Positions 19,379 to 28,570 of a stretch of DNA of 64,000 bases are shown here, one piece after another. Numbering within the stretch: the first letter of the stretch is position 1; every line of letters starts with the position of its first letter. A program made the translations under genes and the position numbers. Source of the stretch: Phenylobacterium sp. (GTDB taxonomy: Bacteria; Pseudomonadota; Alphaproteobacteria; Caulobacterales; Caulobacteraceae); assembly GCF_030681155.1 (NCBI RefSeq), contig NZ_JAUXXE010000019.1, positions 1-64,000 of the forward strand, in the 5' to 3' direction. The notes below the pieces were generated by a model. It saw nothing but the letters and a program-made list of their open reading frames with translations. It did no database searches and was not told the DNA's origin.

Positions 19379-21760
19379 CTAGAACAGGCCGCTCATATCG
19401 TCCTGCTTCTTCGGCGGCGCGGCGGGCGCGCTGGGCGTCGAGAGCTTCCCGTCAGGCCAGGCCTGATTGTAGGGCACGGGTCCCTCCGACGGCACGCCGC
19501 CGAGAACCGGCGCCGCCACACGCGGCTCTGTGCCCGGTCGGAAGGCTTCGCGGATGCCGCGGACATTGGCGAACTTGGCGTTCTTGGGCGCCTTGAACTC
19601 CTCCTTCGGCAGATCCTTGGTCGCCGCGGCCATGAACTCGATGAAGATCGGCACGGCCGCCGTGGTCCCGGTTTCGCCGTTTCCGAGGCTGCGGTTGTCG
19701 TCGAAGCCGACGAACACCCCGGCCACGATCTGCGGCGTGAAGCCAACGAACCAGGCGCTGCGGTACTCGTTCGTGGTGCCGGTCTTGCCGCCCACCGGAC
19801 GATTCAGCACGAGGGCCGAGGTCGCCGTACCGCGCTGGACGACGCCCTGCAGCATCGAGGTCACCTGATAGGCGGTGATGGGATCCATGACCTGCTCGCC
19901 GCCCGGCGGGATGCGCGGGCTTTCGTCGCCGTTGAAGCCGGCGTCGCAGCGCGGACAGTCGCGCTTGTCGGCTCGGAAGACCGTCTCGCCGTTCCGATCC
20001 TGGACCAGCTCGATCAGGTGCGGTTCGACCCGGCGGCCGCCGTTGACGAAGGTGGCGTAGGCGGCGGTCAGCTTGAAGGGCGTGGTTTCCCCTGCCCCCA
20101 GCGCCATGGCCAGGACCTTGTCCATCTTCTTGACCACGCCCATTCGCACCGCCAGGTCGCTGATCTTCGTCATCCCGACCGATTGCGCCAGGCGCACGGT
20201 CATGGCGTTGCGCGACAGCTCCAGGCCGCGCCGAAGGGTCAGGGCGCCGTAGTAGCGACGGTTGTAGTTCTCCGGCGTCCAGGTCTCGCCAGCGCGTGCG
20301 CCCTTCAGGGTGATGGCCGAGTCCATCACGATGCTGGCCGGGGTGTAGCCGTTCTCAAGCGCGGTGGCGTAGACGATCGGCTTGAAGGCCGAACCGGGCT
20401 GACGCATCGCCTGGGTGGCGCGGTTGAAACTCGACAGCGAGAAGGAATAGCCCCCGACCATCGCCAGCACCCGGCCCGAATGCGGCTCCATCGCCACCAG
20501 GGCGCCGTTGACGATCGGCACCTGGCGCAGACGGAATCCGCCGCCCTGGGCCGGCTCCACGAAGATCAGGTCGCCAGACTTCAGTCCCTTGCCCGCACGG
20601 GCCCAGGCCACGTCCTGGCTGACGATCGAACCGGTCGCGCCGCCATCGGCGACCTTGATACGGACATTGCCGCCCGAGGCCTCGGTCACCAGGGCCGCAC
20701 GCCAGTCACGGCGTTCGGAGGGCGGAGTCTTCTTCTTGGCGACAGCTTCCCAGCCGTCGGCGGTTTCGACCCGCGCCCAGGCGCCCCGCCATCCATGACG
20801 GCGGTCGTACTGCTCCAGACCATTCATCAGCGCCACCCGAGCGGCGGTCTGCAGCTCCGGATCCAGGGTGGTGCGCATATAGTAGCCGCCCTCGTTGAGG
20901 CGTTGGCCCAGCGTGGCCAGGCCGCGACGGCGCACTTCCTCGACGAAGAAGTCGGCGTCCCGGTACTTGGCGCGCGACGGCGCCTTCTGCACCTTGAGGT
21001 CCTCAAGCTTGGCGGCTTCGGCCTCGGCTCGGGTGACCCAGCCCAGGTCGGCCATCTGGTCGAGGATCCAGTTACGCCGCGCCATCGCCTGCTGCTTGCG
21101 CCGCATCGGATGGTAGTTGTCCGGTCCCTTGGGCAAGGCCGCCAGATAGGCCGACTCAGCCAGGGTCAGGTCGGTGATCGACTTGCCGAAATAGTTGTAG
21201 GCCGCCGCCCCCACGCCATAGGAGCGATAGCCGAGCCAGATCTCGTTCAAATAGAGTTCGAGAATCTGTTCCTTGTTGAGCGTTTGCTCCAGCCGCCCGG
21301 CCAGGATGGCTTCCTTGAGCTTGCGCCCGACGGTCGCGTCGCTGGTCAGCAGCACATTCTTGGCGACCTGCTGGGTGATGGTCGAACCGCCCTCGAGGCG
21401 ACGGCCGTTCACCGCGTTCAGGACGTTCTTGGCCATGGCCCGCGTCAGGCCCATGGCGTCGACGCCGCCGTGGCTGAAGAAGTTGCGATCTTCAGCCGCC
21501 AGGAAGGCCTGGGCCAACTGTGGGGGAATGTTGTCGTAGGGAACGTAGATTCGGCGTTCGCGAGAGAACTCGCCGATCAGAACGCCGTCCCAGGCATAGG
21601 CCCGCGTCGCCGTCGGCGGCCGATAGTCCACCAGATCGCCCGCATCGGGCATGTCATGGAACAGCCAGGCCGCGTAGATCGCGGTGGCGAAGCCGGCCAA
21701 CGCGATAGCGCTCAGCACCGCCACGCCGGCGATCGCGATCCATCTACCCGGGGGATTCAA
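19379..21760 (-). CDS. penicillin-binding protein 1A (transglycosylase/transpeptidase)
   Basis: AEDRNFFSHGGVDAMGLTRA, EGGSTITQQVAKN, RQPGSAFKPIVY, GGKTGTTNEYRSAWFVGFTPQ. Confidence 0.94.
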   Translation of the reverse strand: MNPPGRWIAIAGVAVLSAIALAGFATAIYAAWLFHDMPDAGDLVDYRPPTATRAYAWDGVLIGEFSRERRIYVPYDNIPPQLAQAFLAAEDRNFFSHGGVDAMGLTRAMAKNVLNAVNGRRLEGGSTITQQVAKNVLLTSDATVGRKLKEAILAGRLEQTLNKEQILELYLNEIWLGYRSYGVGAAAYNYFGKSITDLTLAESAYLAALPKGPDNYHPMRRKQQAMARRNWILDQMADLGWVTRAEAEAAKLEDLKVQKAPSRAKYRDADFFVEEVRRRGLATLGQRLNEGGYYMRTTLDPELQTAARVALMNGLEQYDRRHGWRGAWARVETADGWEAVAKKKTPPSERRDWRAALVTEASGGNVRIKVADGGATGSIVSQDVAWARAGKGLKSGDLIFVEPAQGGGFRLRQVPIVNGALVAMEPHSGRVLAMVGGYSFSLSSFNRATQAMRQPGSAFKPIVYATALENGYTPASIVMDSAITLKGARAGETWTPENYNRRYYGALTLRRGLELSRNAMTVRLAQSVGMTKISDLAVRMGVVKKMDKVLAMALGAGETTPFKLTAAYATFVNGGRRVEPHLIELVQDRNGETVFRADKRDCPRCDAGFNGDESPRIPPGGEQVMDPITAYQVTSMLQGVVQRGTATSALVLNRPVGGKTGTTNEYRSAWFVGFTPQIVAGVFVGFDDNRSLGNGETGTTAAVPIFIEFMAAATKDLPKEEFKAPKNAKFANVRGIREAFRPGTEPRVAAPVLGGVPSEGPVPYNQAWPDGKLSTPSAPAAPPKKQDDMSGLF

Positions 21761-21846
21761 AACTGACCGACCTCCGCGGGGGTGAACCCCAACCGAGCCC
21801 TCGGTCTAACGTGCATCGGGCCGGGCGCCAACGGCCCTGCGACAGC

Positions 21847-23067
21847 TTACCGCGAAGCCAGCTTGGTCTGCTGGCCGAAGTAGTCGTCGATGGCGTCGCC
21901 GACGCTGCTCATCAACCGGTTGCGGCGGCCTGGATCGCGCAGGACGGCTTCGTCCTCGGCGTTGGTGATGAAGCCCATCTCCAGCAGGACCGCCGGCACG
22001 TCCGGCGCGAGCAGCACGGCCAGTCCAGCTTCACGGTGGCTACGGCGCAGCAACGGCTGGTGGTCGCTGACCCGGGCCAGCAGCACCTCGGCGAAGCTCG
22101 CCGAGCGATTGCGGGTCATGCGCTGGGTCAGGTCCAGCAGGATGGTCGACACGCCATTGTCGCCATGGCTGCCGGCCTGCATGAACCAGTCGTCCTTACT
22201 GACGAACTTGGCCGAACGGCCGGTGGCGCGGTCGGCCAGGGTATAGACGCTGGCGCCCCGCAGGCTGGGGTCGGAGCCCGAATCTGCGTGCAGAGATATA
22301 AAGAGATCGGCGTCGGCGCGGCGCGCGATCTGCACCCGCACGCCATGATCGACATAGACGTCGGTGTCGCGCGTCATCACGACTTTGTAGCGGCCGCTGC
22401 GTTCGAGTTGGGACTTCAGCGCCCTCGCCGCAGCCAGGGTCACATCCTTCTCATTGCCCTCAGCGCCGCGCGCGCCCGGATCCTTGCCGCCGTGACCGGC
22501 GTCGATCACGATCACCTTCTTCAGGGGCAAGGCGGCCTTGGTCGGTCGCACTGGCGCGGACAGGAATCGCGCCGTGTTCGACTGGGCGACCTGGGTGGTC
22601 GTGGCCGGCGACTTGGCGGCGAGGTCGATGACATAGCGATAGTTGCTCACGCCGTCGGCCGGCGGCAGCAGGAAGCGGCGCTTGATGGTGGCGTCCGAGG
22701 CGAGATCCAGGCGCAGGCGTGCGCCTCCGGGGCCGTCATCGACGACCCAGGCCTTCACCAGACCAAGACCGCCGCCTTGCAAGCCGCCTTCAACCGAGAC
22801 GCCCGGAAGGTTCACGACCACCCGGCGGTCATCGGCGCCGTCGGAGGCGACCTTGCCCGAGGCCGAACGGCTCAGATCAATAACGATGCGGGTTTCGGTG
22901 CGGTCTCCGCCGAGGCGGACCTTCAGAATGTCGGCGCCCGAGCCAGCAGCTTGAGCACCGGCGACAACAGCCAGGCAGCCGATCGCAGCGCCGACAAAGG
23001 CCAGCACGCTTTTTCTGCCCAACTTGAAGATGCCGCCCATTCCCGCGCAGCCCCGCACTAAACTCAA
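21847..23067 (-). CDS. amiC: N-acetylmuramoyl-L-alanine amidase with N-terminal AMIN domain
   Basis: VIVIDAGHGGKDPGARGAEGNEKDVTL, SLHADSGSDPSLRGASVYTL, VLLEMGFITNAEDE. Confidence 0.92.
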   Translation of the reverse strand: MSLVRGCAGMGGIFKLGRKSVLAFVGAAIGCLAVVAGAQAAGSGADILKVRLGGDRTETRIVIDLSRSASGKVASDGADDRRVVVNLPGVSVEGGLQGGGLGLVKAWVVDDGPGGARLRLDLASDATIKRRFLLPPADGVSNYRYVIDLAAKSPATTTQVAQSNTARFLSAPVRPTKAALPLKKVIVIDAGHGGKDPGARGAEGNEKDVTLAAARALKSQLERSGRYKVVMTRDTDVYVDHGVRVQIARRADADLFISLHADSGSDPSLRGASVYTLADRATGRSAKFVSKDDWFMQAGSHGDNGVSTILLDLTQRMTRNRSASFAEVLLARVSDHQPLLRRSHREAGLAVLLAPDVPAVLLEMGFITNAEDEAVLRDPGRRNRLMSSVGDAIDDYFGQQTKLASR

Positions 23068-23242
23068 CTGTTCCTAATCCCCATATAGCCTCAGGCGACA
23101 TGGACAAACGGTTAACCCTGTCCTCACACTTTTCATCTTGGCACGGCCGCTTTCCTTTTTCCGTCCAGTGTTGCAATGTCCGCCCGCGCTGGAGTGCGCG
23201 CGCTTTGCGTTGCAAAGCCGCCTTCCGCGCGACAACCAGCTC

Positions 23243-23274
23243 GCGTTGGCCATTCGCCCTACGGCGACCAACGC
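23243..23274 (+). promoter_or_regulatory. stem-loop in rne 5' UTR
   Basis: GCGTTGG-CCAT-TCGCC-CTAC-GGCGA-CCAACGC, 12 bp with a CCAT bulge. Confidence 0.5.
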
Positions 23275-23353
23275 ATCCTCCGATCCGCGCTTAATGTTGA
23301 GCGCGCCTGGGAACACACTAATGGGCAGCGCCGCTCGAGCCCTCTTCCGGCCT

Positions 23354-23392
23354 ACCGCTCGTCTTGTCGGCTTCGACAACGCGATGAGCGGT
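23354..23392 (+). promoter_or_regulatory. second stem-loop in rne 5' UTR
   Basis: ACCGCTC-GTC-TTGTCG-GCTT-CGACAA-CGCGAT-GAGCGGT, 13 bp with an internal loop. Confidence 0.5.
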
Positions 23393-23465
23393 GGCGTGCG
23401 CGCCCTCCTGACAAACCGGCGGCGCCCGAGCCGAGAGTTCGCGGCGCGCCACGGAGACGTATTTA

Positions 23466-26141
23466 ATGTCCAAGAAGATGCTCATCGACGCCGCACACGC
23501 AGAAGAGACGCGTGTCGTGGTGATCGACGGATCCCGAGTTGAAGAGTTCGATTTCGAGAGCCAGAACCGCAAGCAGCTAAGAGGCAATATCTATCTCGCC
23601 AAGGTGACGCGCGTTGAGCCGTCGCTGCAGGCCGCCTTCATCGAATACGGCGGGAACCGTCACGGCTTCCTCGCCTTCAACGAAATCCACCCGGACTACT
23701 ACCAGATCCCAGTCGCCGACCGCGAAGCGCTGATGCGCGACGACGCGGATGACGAGGACGATCATCACGAAGCGCGCTCGCGCTCGTCCGATGACGAGGA
23801 TGAAGACGCCGACGACGCCGACGAAGACGACGTCATGGAAGAAGAAGTCGCCCGGCGCCGCCGGCGGCTGATGCGCAAGTACAAGATCCAGGAAGTGATC
23901 CGCCGTCGGCAGATCATGCTGGTTCAGGTCGTCAAGGAAGAGCGTGGCAACAAGGGCGCGGCCCTGACCACCTATCTCTCCCTGGCCGGCCGCTATGGCG
24001 TCCTGATGCCCAACACCGCCCGTGGCGGCGGGATCAGCCGCAAGATCACGACGGTCACCGACCGCAAGCGCCTGAAAGGCGTGGTTCAGAGCCTGGACGT
24101 GCCGGAAGGCATGGGCCTGATCGTCCGCACGGCCGGCGCCAAACGCACCAAGGCCGAGATCAAGCGCGACTACGAATATCTGCTGCGCCTGTGGGAAAAC
24201 ATCCGCGAAACCACACTGCATTCCGTGGCCCCTGCCCTCATCTATGAGGAAGAGGACCTGGTGAAGCGCACCATCCGCGACCTCTACGACAAGGACATCG
24301 ACGAGGTCTGGGTCGAGGGCGAAGCCGGCTTCAAGGAAGCCCGCGACTTCATGCGCATGTTGATGCCGTCGCAGGCCAAGAAGGTACAGCCGTACCGCGA
24401 AGCGACGCCGCTGTTCGTCAAGCACCGCATCGAGGACCACCTCAGCCAGATCTACTCACCGGTCGTGCCGCTGCGCTCCGGCGGCTATCTGGTCATCAAC
24501 CAGACCGAGGCCCTGGTCGCCGTCGACGTGAACTCCGGCCGCGCCACGCGCGAGCGGAACATCGAGGCCACCGCCCTCAAGACCAACATGGAGGCGGCGG
24601 AAGAAGCCGCTCGCCAACTGCGCCTGCGCGACCTGGCCGGCCTGGTCGTCATCGACTTCATCGACATGGACGAGGCGAAGAACAACCGCGCCGTCGAGAA
24701 GAAGCTGAAGGACTCGCTGAAGGACGACCGCGCCCGCATCCAGATGGGCAAGATCAGCTCGTTCGGCCTGATGGAAATCAGCCGCCAGCGTCGTCGTTCC
24801 GGCGTGCTGGAAGGCACCACCCACGTCTGCGAACATTGCGCCGGCACCGGCCGCGTCCGCTCGGTCGAGTCCAGCGCCCTGGCCGCGCTGCGCGCCGTCG
24901 AGATCGAAGCCCTGAAGGGCGGCGGTGAGGCGACCCTCAAGGTGCCGCGCGCCGTGGGTCTCTACATCCTGAACGAAAAGCGCGGCCATCTGGCCCGTGT
25001 CCATGAGAAGCTCGGCCTGTTCATCACCATCGTGATCGACGACGCCCTGGCTCATGCCGATCATGAGATCGAGCGCACTTCCAGCGAGACCCGGCCCGAA
25101 CACGCGCTGATAGCCCATAGCGCCCCGATCCACGCCTACGCGCCCGTTGATGACGACTTCGACGACGAGGCCTACGAAGACGAGGAAGAGGAAGAACTCG
25201 AGGACGAAGAAGAAGAGGCGATCGAGCGCGAAGCCACCGACGACGACGGGGCCGAGCAACGCCTGCAGGACAGCGAAGACGACGGAGAAGATCGCGGCGC
25301 ACGCCGTGGCCGCCGCCGCCGCCGTCGCGGTCGTCGCGACGGAGAGCCGCGCGAAGCGGCCGCCGTCGCGCCCGGCGTTCCAGGCGAAGAGCAGGCCCGC
25401 ACCGACGACACCGAGGACGATGGCCAAGGCGGCCGACGTCGTCGGCGTGGTCGCCGCGGTGGTCGCCGCATGCGCGACGACGGCCGCCCGGCCGACATCT
25501 TCTCCTGGACCCGTCCGTGGGTTCCCTATGGCGAGGATCCCTTCGTCTGGCACGACCCGGCCGAGGATTTCCCCGCGGCCCGCGCTCCGGCCCCGATCGC
25601 CGCCAATGACGAGGCGCCCGTCGCCGAAGTCGAGGCTGCTTCGCCGGTCCTGAGCGTCCAACCCGAGTACGACGGCGACGTCTGGGTGGAACTGCCCGCG
25701 GTCGAGGAAAAGCCGAAGAAGGCTCGTTCACGCCGTGGTCGCGGTCGCGGCAAGGGCGAGAGCGAAGAGACTTCGGTCGAGGCCGTCGCTGAAACCGTGG
25801 CCGAAGTTGTGGTCGAGGTTGAAACCCAACCGGAACCGGAAGCTGAGCCCGCGCCGGAACCGGTCGCGGTGGTAGAGGCGCCGCCGGCCAAGAAGCCGCG
25901 TGCTCGTCGCACCAAGGCTTCCATCGCCGCTGAGGCGGCCGCGGCCGAAGCAGCCGCGGCGGCTCCTGCCGAGGTGATCGCCGAGCCGGTGATCGAACCG
26001 GTTGTCGAAGTCGCGCCTGAGCCTGCGCCGGAACCGGAGCCCGCTCCGGCCCCCGCGCCGGTCGTGCGTGAACCCGACCCGGCCGAGATCAGCTCCAAGC
26101 CGGCCCCAGCGGCCCGCAAGGGCTGGTGGCGTCGCGGCTAG
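23466..26141 (+). CDS. rne: ribonuclease E/G with charged disordered C-terminal tail
   Basis: S1 domain with FIEYGGNRHGFLAFNEIHPDYY, VNSGRATRERNIEATALKTNMEAAEEAARQLRLRDLAGLVVIDFIDM, zinc link CEHCAGTGRV, C-terminal ARKGWWRRG. Confidence 0.96.
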   Translation: MSKKMLIDAAHAEETRVVVIDGSRVEEFDFESQNRKQLRGNIYLAKVTRVEPSLQAAFIEYGGNRHGFLAFNEIHPDYYQIPVADREALMRDDADDEDDHHEARSRSSDDEDEDADDADEDDVMEEEVARRRRRLMRKYKIQEVIRRRQIMLVQVVKEERGNKGAALTTYLSLAGRYGVLMPNTARGGGISRKITTVTDRKRLKGVVQSLDVPEGMGLIVRTAGAKRTKAEIKRDYEYLLRLWENIRETTLHSVAPALIYEEEDLVKRTIRDLYDKDIDEVWVEGEAGFKEARDFMRMLMPSQAKKVQPYREATPLFVKHRIEDHLSQIYSPVVPLRSGGYLVINQTEALVAVDVNSGRATRERNIEATALKTNMEAAEEAARQLRLRDLAGLVVIDFIDMDEAKNNRAVEKKLKDSLKDDRARIQMGKISSFGLMEISRQRRRSGVLEGTTHVCEHCAGTGRVRSVESSALAALRAVEIEALKGGGEATLKVPRAVGLYILNEKRGHLARVHEKLGLFITIVIDDALAHADHEIERTSSETRPEHALIAHSAPIHAYAPVDDDFDDEAYEDEEEEELEDEEEEAIEREATDDDGAEQRLQDSEDDGEDRGARRGRRRRRRGRRDGEPREAAAVAPGVPGEEQARTDDTEDDGQGGRRRRRGRRGGRRMRDDGRPADIFSWTRPWVPYGEDPFVWHDPAEDFPAARAPAPIAANDEAPVAEVEAASPVLSVQPEYDGDVWVELPAVEEKPKKARSRRGRGRGKGESEETSVEAVAETVAEVVVEVETQPEPEAEPAPEPVAVVEAPPAKKPRARRTKASIAAEAAAAEAAAAAPAEVIAEPVIEPVVEVAPEPAPEPEPAPAPAPVVREPDPAEISSKPAPAARKGWWRRG

Positions 26142-26159
26142 ACCACGCATTGGAGAAAC

Positions 26160-26190
26160 GGAAACCGGCCGCGCTCGCGCGCCGGTTTCC
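26160..26190 (+). terminator. hairpin downstream of rne
   Basis: GGAAACCGGC-(11 nt)-GCCGGTTTCC perfect 10-bp inverted repeat just after the stop; weak T content. Confidence 0.5.
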
Positions 26191-26217
26191 ACTCCGCGTG
26201 AAGCGCGCTAGGTTCTC

Positions 26218-27660
26218 ATGATGGGGCTTGGCAGGGGGCGCTTGGAGTTATCTGGGATGGTTTCCCCTGCTCGCTCGTTCTCTCGCATCGCGATGGCCGC
26301 CGTTGCAGCGCTAAGCCTTGCGCTGCCTCCGGTTCCGGCCCGCGCCGAGGACGGCGTCGCCCTGATCCGCGATACCGAGATCGAGGAAATCCTGCGCAAG
26401 GATTCCGAGCCGATCTTCAAGGCCGCCGGCATTGATTCGACTTCGATCGAAATCCTGCTGATCGGCGGCAAGGACATGCAGGCCTTCGCCGGCCCCGGGG
26501 TCATGGGCGTCTATACCGGCCTGATCCTGGAATCTGAAAATCCCAACCAGCTCCAAGGCGTCATCGCCCACGAAGTCGGCCACTTGGCCGCCGGGCACTC
26601 CGCCCGCTCGGGCGAGATGACGGCGGCGGGCATGACGCCCTTCCTGCTGACCATGGGCCTGGGCGTGCTGGCCGCGCTCGCCGGTTCGGGCGAAGGCGCC
26701 GCGGGCCTGATCGGCAGCGCCAGCTATTTCGGCACCCTGGGCGCCATGGGCTATAGCCGCGAACAGGAAAGCCGGGCCGACCAAGCTGGCGCGGCGATGC
26801 TTGAGCGCGCCGGACTGTCGGGCAAGGGGCTCGTCGAGTTCTTCGACAACTTCCGCTACCAGGAAGTCTTCCAGGAAGCTCGGCGCTTCGCCTACTTCCG
26901 GTCTCACCCGCTCTCATCGTCGCGGATCGAAACCCTGCGGCACCGGGTCGAAGAAAACGCCCACTACAACACCCCCGACACGCCCGAGGCGCTGGCCGAG
27001 CACAGCATCATGAAGGCCAAGCTGGACGGGTTCCTGAACCCCACCGTGGCCATCACCAAATATACGGAGAAGGACACGTCCTATCCGGCCCGCTATGCGC
27101 GGGCGATCGCCTACTATCAGATGAAGCAGCCCGATCAGGCGCTGAAGCTGATCGACGCCCTGCTGGCCGAGCAGCCGGACAATCCGTACCTTTGGGAGCT
27201 GAAGGGCCAGGTGCTCTTTGAGTTCGGCCGCGCCAAGGAGGCTGAAATGCCGCAGCGCAAGTCGGTCGAGCTGAAACCCGACGCGCCGTTGCTGCGCATC
27301 AACCTTGGCCAGACGCTCATCGCGCTGGACGACGACAAGAAGGTCGAGGAAGGCGTGGGCGAACTGCGCAAGGCGCTGACGCAGGAACACGACAACGCGG
27401 CCGCCTGGCGCATCCTGGCCCAAGCCTATGACAAGCAGGGCAAGGAGGGCTTGGCCCGCCTGGCCACCGGCGAGTACTTCTTCGCGGTCGGCGATCCGCA
27501 GCAGGCGCGGGTCTTCGCCATGCGCGCACGGGAGAAACTCGACAAGGACACGCCGGAATGGCGCCGCGCGACGGACATCGTATTGACGTCAAAACCCAGC
27601 AAGGACGATCTCAAGGATCTTGCCTCTGAAGGCTCGATCACGCGACGTTCGTCACGCTGA
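26218..27660 (+). CDS. M48 family metalloprotease with TPR repeats (BepA-like)
   Basis: VIAHEVGHLAAGHSAR (HExxH), SREQESRADQAGAAML; C-terminal TPR-like region. True start may be 26257. Confidence 0.92.
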   Translation: MMGLGRGRLELSGMVSPARSFSRIAMAAVAALSLALPPVPARAEDGVALIRDTEIEEILRKDSEPIFKAAGIDSTSIEILLIGGKDMQAFAGPGVMGVYTGLILESENPNQLQGVIAHEVGHLAAGHSARSGEMTAAGMTPFLLTMGLGVLAALAGSGEGAAGLIGSASYFGTLGAMGYSREQESRADQAGAAMLERAGLSGKGLVEFFDNFRYQEVFQEARRFAYFRSHPLSSSRIETLRHRVEENAHYNTPDTPEALAEHSIMKAKLDGFLNPTVAITKYTEKDTSYPARYARAIAYYQMKQPDQALKLIDALLAEQPDNPYLWELKGQVLFEFGRAKEAEMPQRKSVELKPDAPLLRINLGQTLIALDDDKKVEEGVGELRKALTQEHDNAAAWRILAQAYDKQGKEGLARLATGEYFFAVGDPQQARVFAMRAREKLDKDTPEWRRATDIVLTSKPSKDDLKDLASEGSITRRSSR

Positions 27661-27698
27661 CGCTTCGCAAACCCCCGCTTCTCACCTATTTGGCCTAC

Positions 27699-28448
27699 AT
27701 GACCATGACCACTCGCGCGGCTCTCGCGCTTTGCGCCGCCCTCGCCCTGCCGCTCGCCGCCTGCGCGAAGAAGCCTGACGATGACTTCGGCCAGAAGGTG
27801 CGAACCTATCTGCTCGAGCATCCCGAGGTGATCGAGGAAGCCGTCCAAAAGCTTCAGGAAAACAAGCAGGCCGCCGCCGCTGAAGCCGCCAAGGCCTCGC
27901 TTGGCAAGTACCGCGCCCAGCTTGAGCGCGATCCGCGCGACTTCGTCGCCAACCCCGACGGGAAGATCACCGTGGTCGAGTTCTTCGACTACCGCTGCGG
28001 CTACTGCAAGGTCAGCGCGCCTGAGGTTCTAAAGCTGATCGCAGAGAACCCCGACGTCCGATTCGTCTTCAAGGAATTCCCGATCTTCGGCGGCGAGTCC
28101 AACCTGGCCGCCCAGGTCGCCCTCTCCGAACCGGCCAAGCCCAAGACCCTGAAGCTGTTCGAAGCCTTCATGGCCGAGAAGGCCCTGGACGCCGCGTCGA
28201 TCGACCGCCACCTGCGCGCCGCCGGCGTGGATCCAGCCGCCGCCAAGGCGGCCGGCGCCTCTCCCGCGGTTCAGAAGCACATCGCCGACACCCGCGAACT
28301 GGCCCAGGCGCTGGCGATCGAAGGTACGCCGGCCTTTATCATCGGCGACACCATGATCCCCGGCGCTGATATCGCAGCGCTGCGGGCGGCGATCGAAGAA
28401 GCCAAGACCGGCAAGCTGAAGACCGTTCCGAACGTAAAGCCGTCCTAA
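27699..28448 (+). CDS. DsbA family thioredoxin-fold lipoprotein
   Basis: Lipobox LPLAACAKK; FFDYRCGYCKVSAPE; cis-Pro IEGTPAFIIGDTMIPG. Confidence 0.9.
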   Translation: MTMTTRAALALCAALALPLAACAKKPDDDFGQKVRTYLLEHPEVIEEAVQKLQENKQAAAAEAAKASLGKYRAQLERDPRDFVANPDGKITVVEFFDYRCGYCKVSAPEVLKLIAENPDVRFVFKEFPIFGGESNLAAQVALSEPAKPKTLKLFEAFMAEKALDAASIDRHLRAAGVDPAAAKAAGASPAVQKHIADTRELAQALAIEGTPAFIIGDTMIPGADIAALRAAIEEAKTGKLKTVPNVKPS

Positions 28449-28570
28449 CGCCCTCTCAGGCGCATTCGGCTCCAAAACTCAGGCTTCCCGCCGTCTGACG
28501 ACACCGCTAGGCTCTCCCCAGGGAACTTAGGGAACAGTCCGTCCAGCAACGGGGGAGCCTGAGTAAGAAA

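Noticed and set aside
19367-21766. 799-aa plus-strand ORF opposite PBP1A
   Set aside because: Shadow ORF from GC-rich codon usage. The minus strand encodes a complete PBP1A with all motifs, and the plus-strand product is low-complexity H/R/G/Q.
24456-25661. Minus-strand 401-aa ORF opposite rne
   Set aside because: Generated by the repetitive acidic/arginine codons of the RNase E tail.
25120-26141. Tail of rne as a separate small gene or frameshift
   Set aside because: The single frame continues to the conserved GWW end, and the low complexity fits an intrinsically disordered tail.
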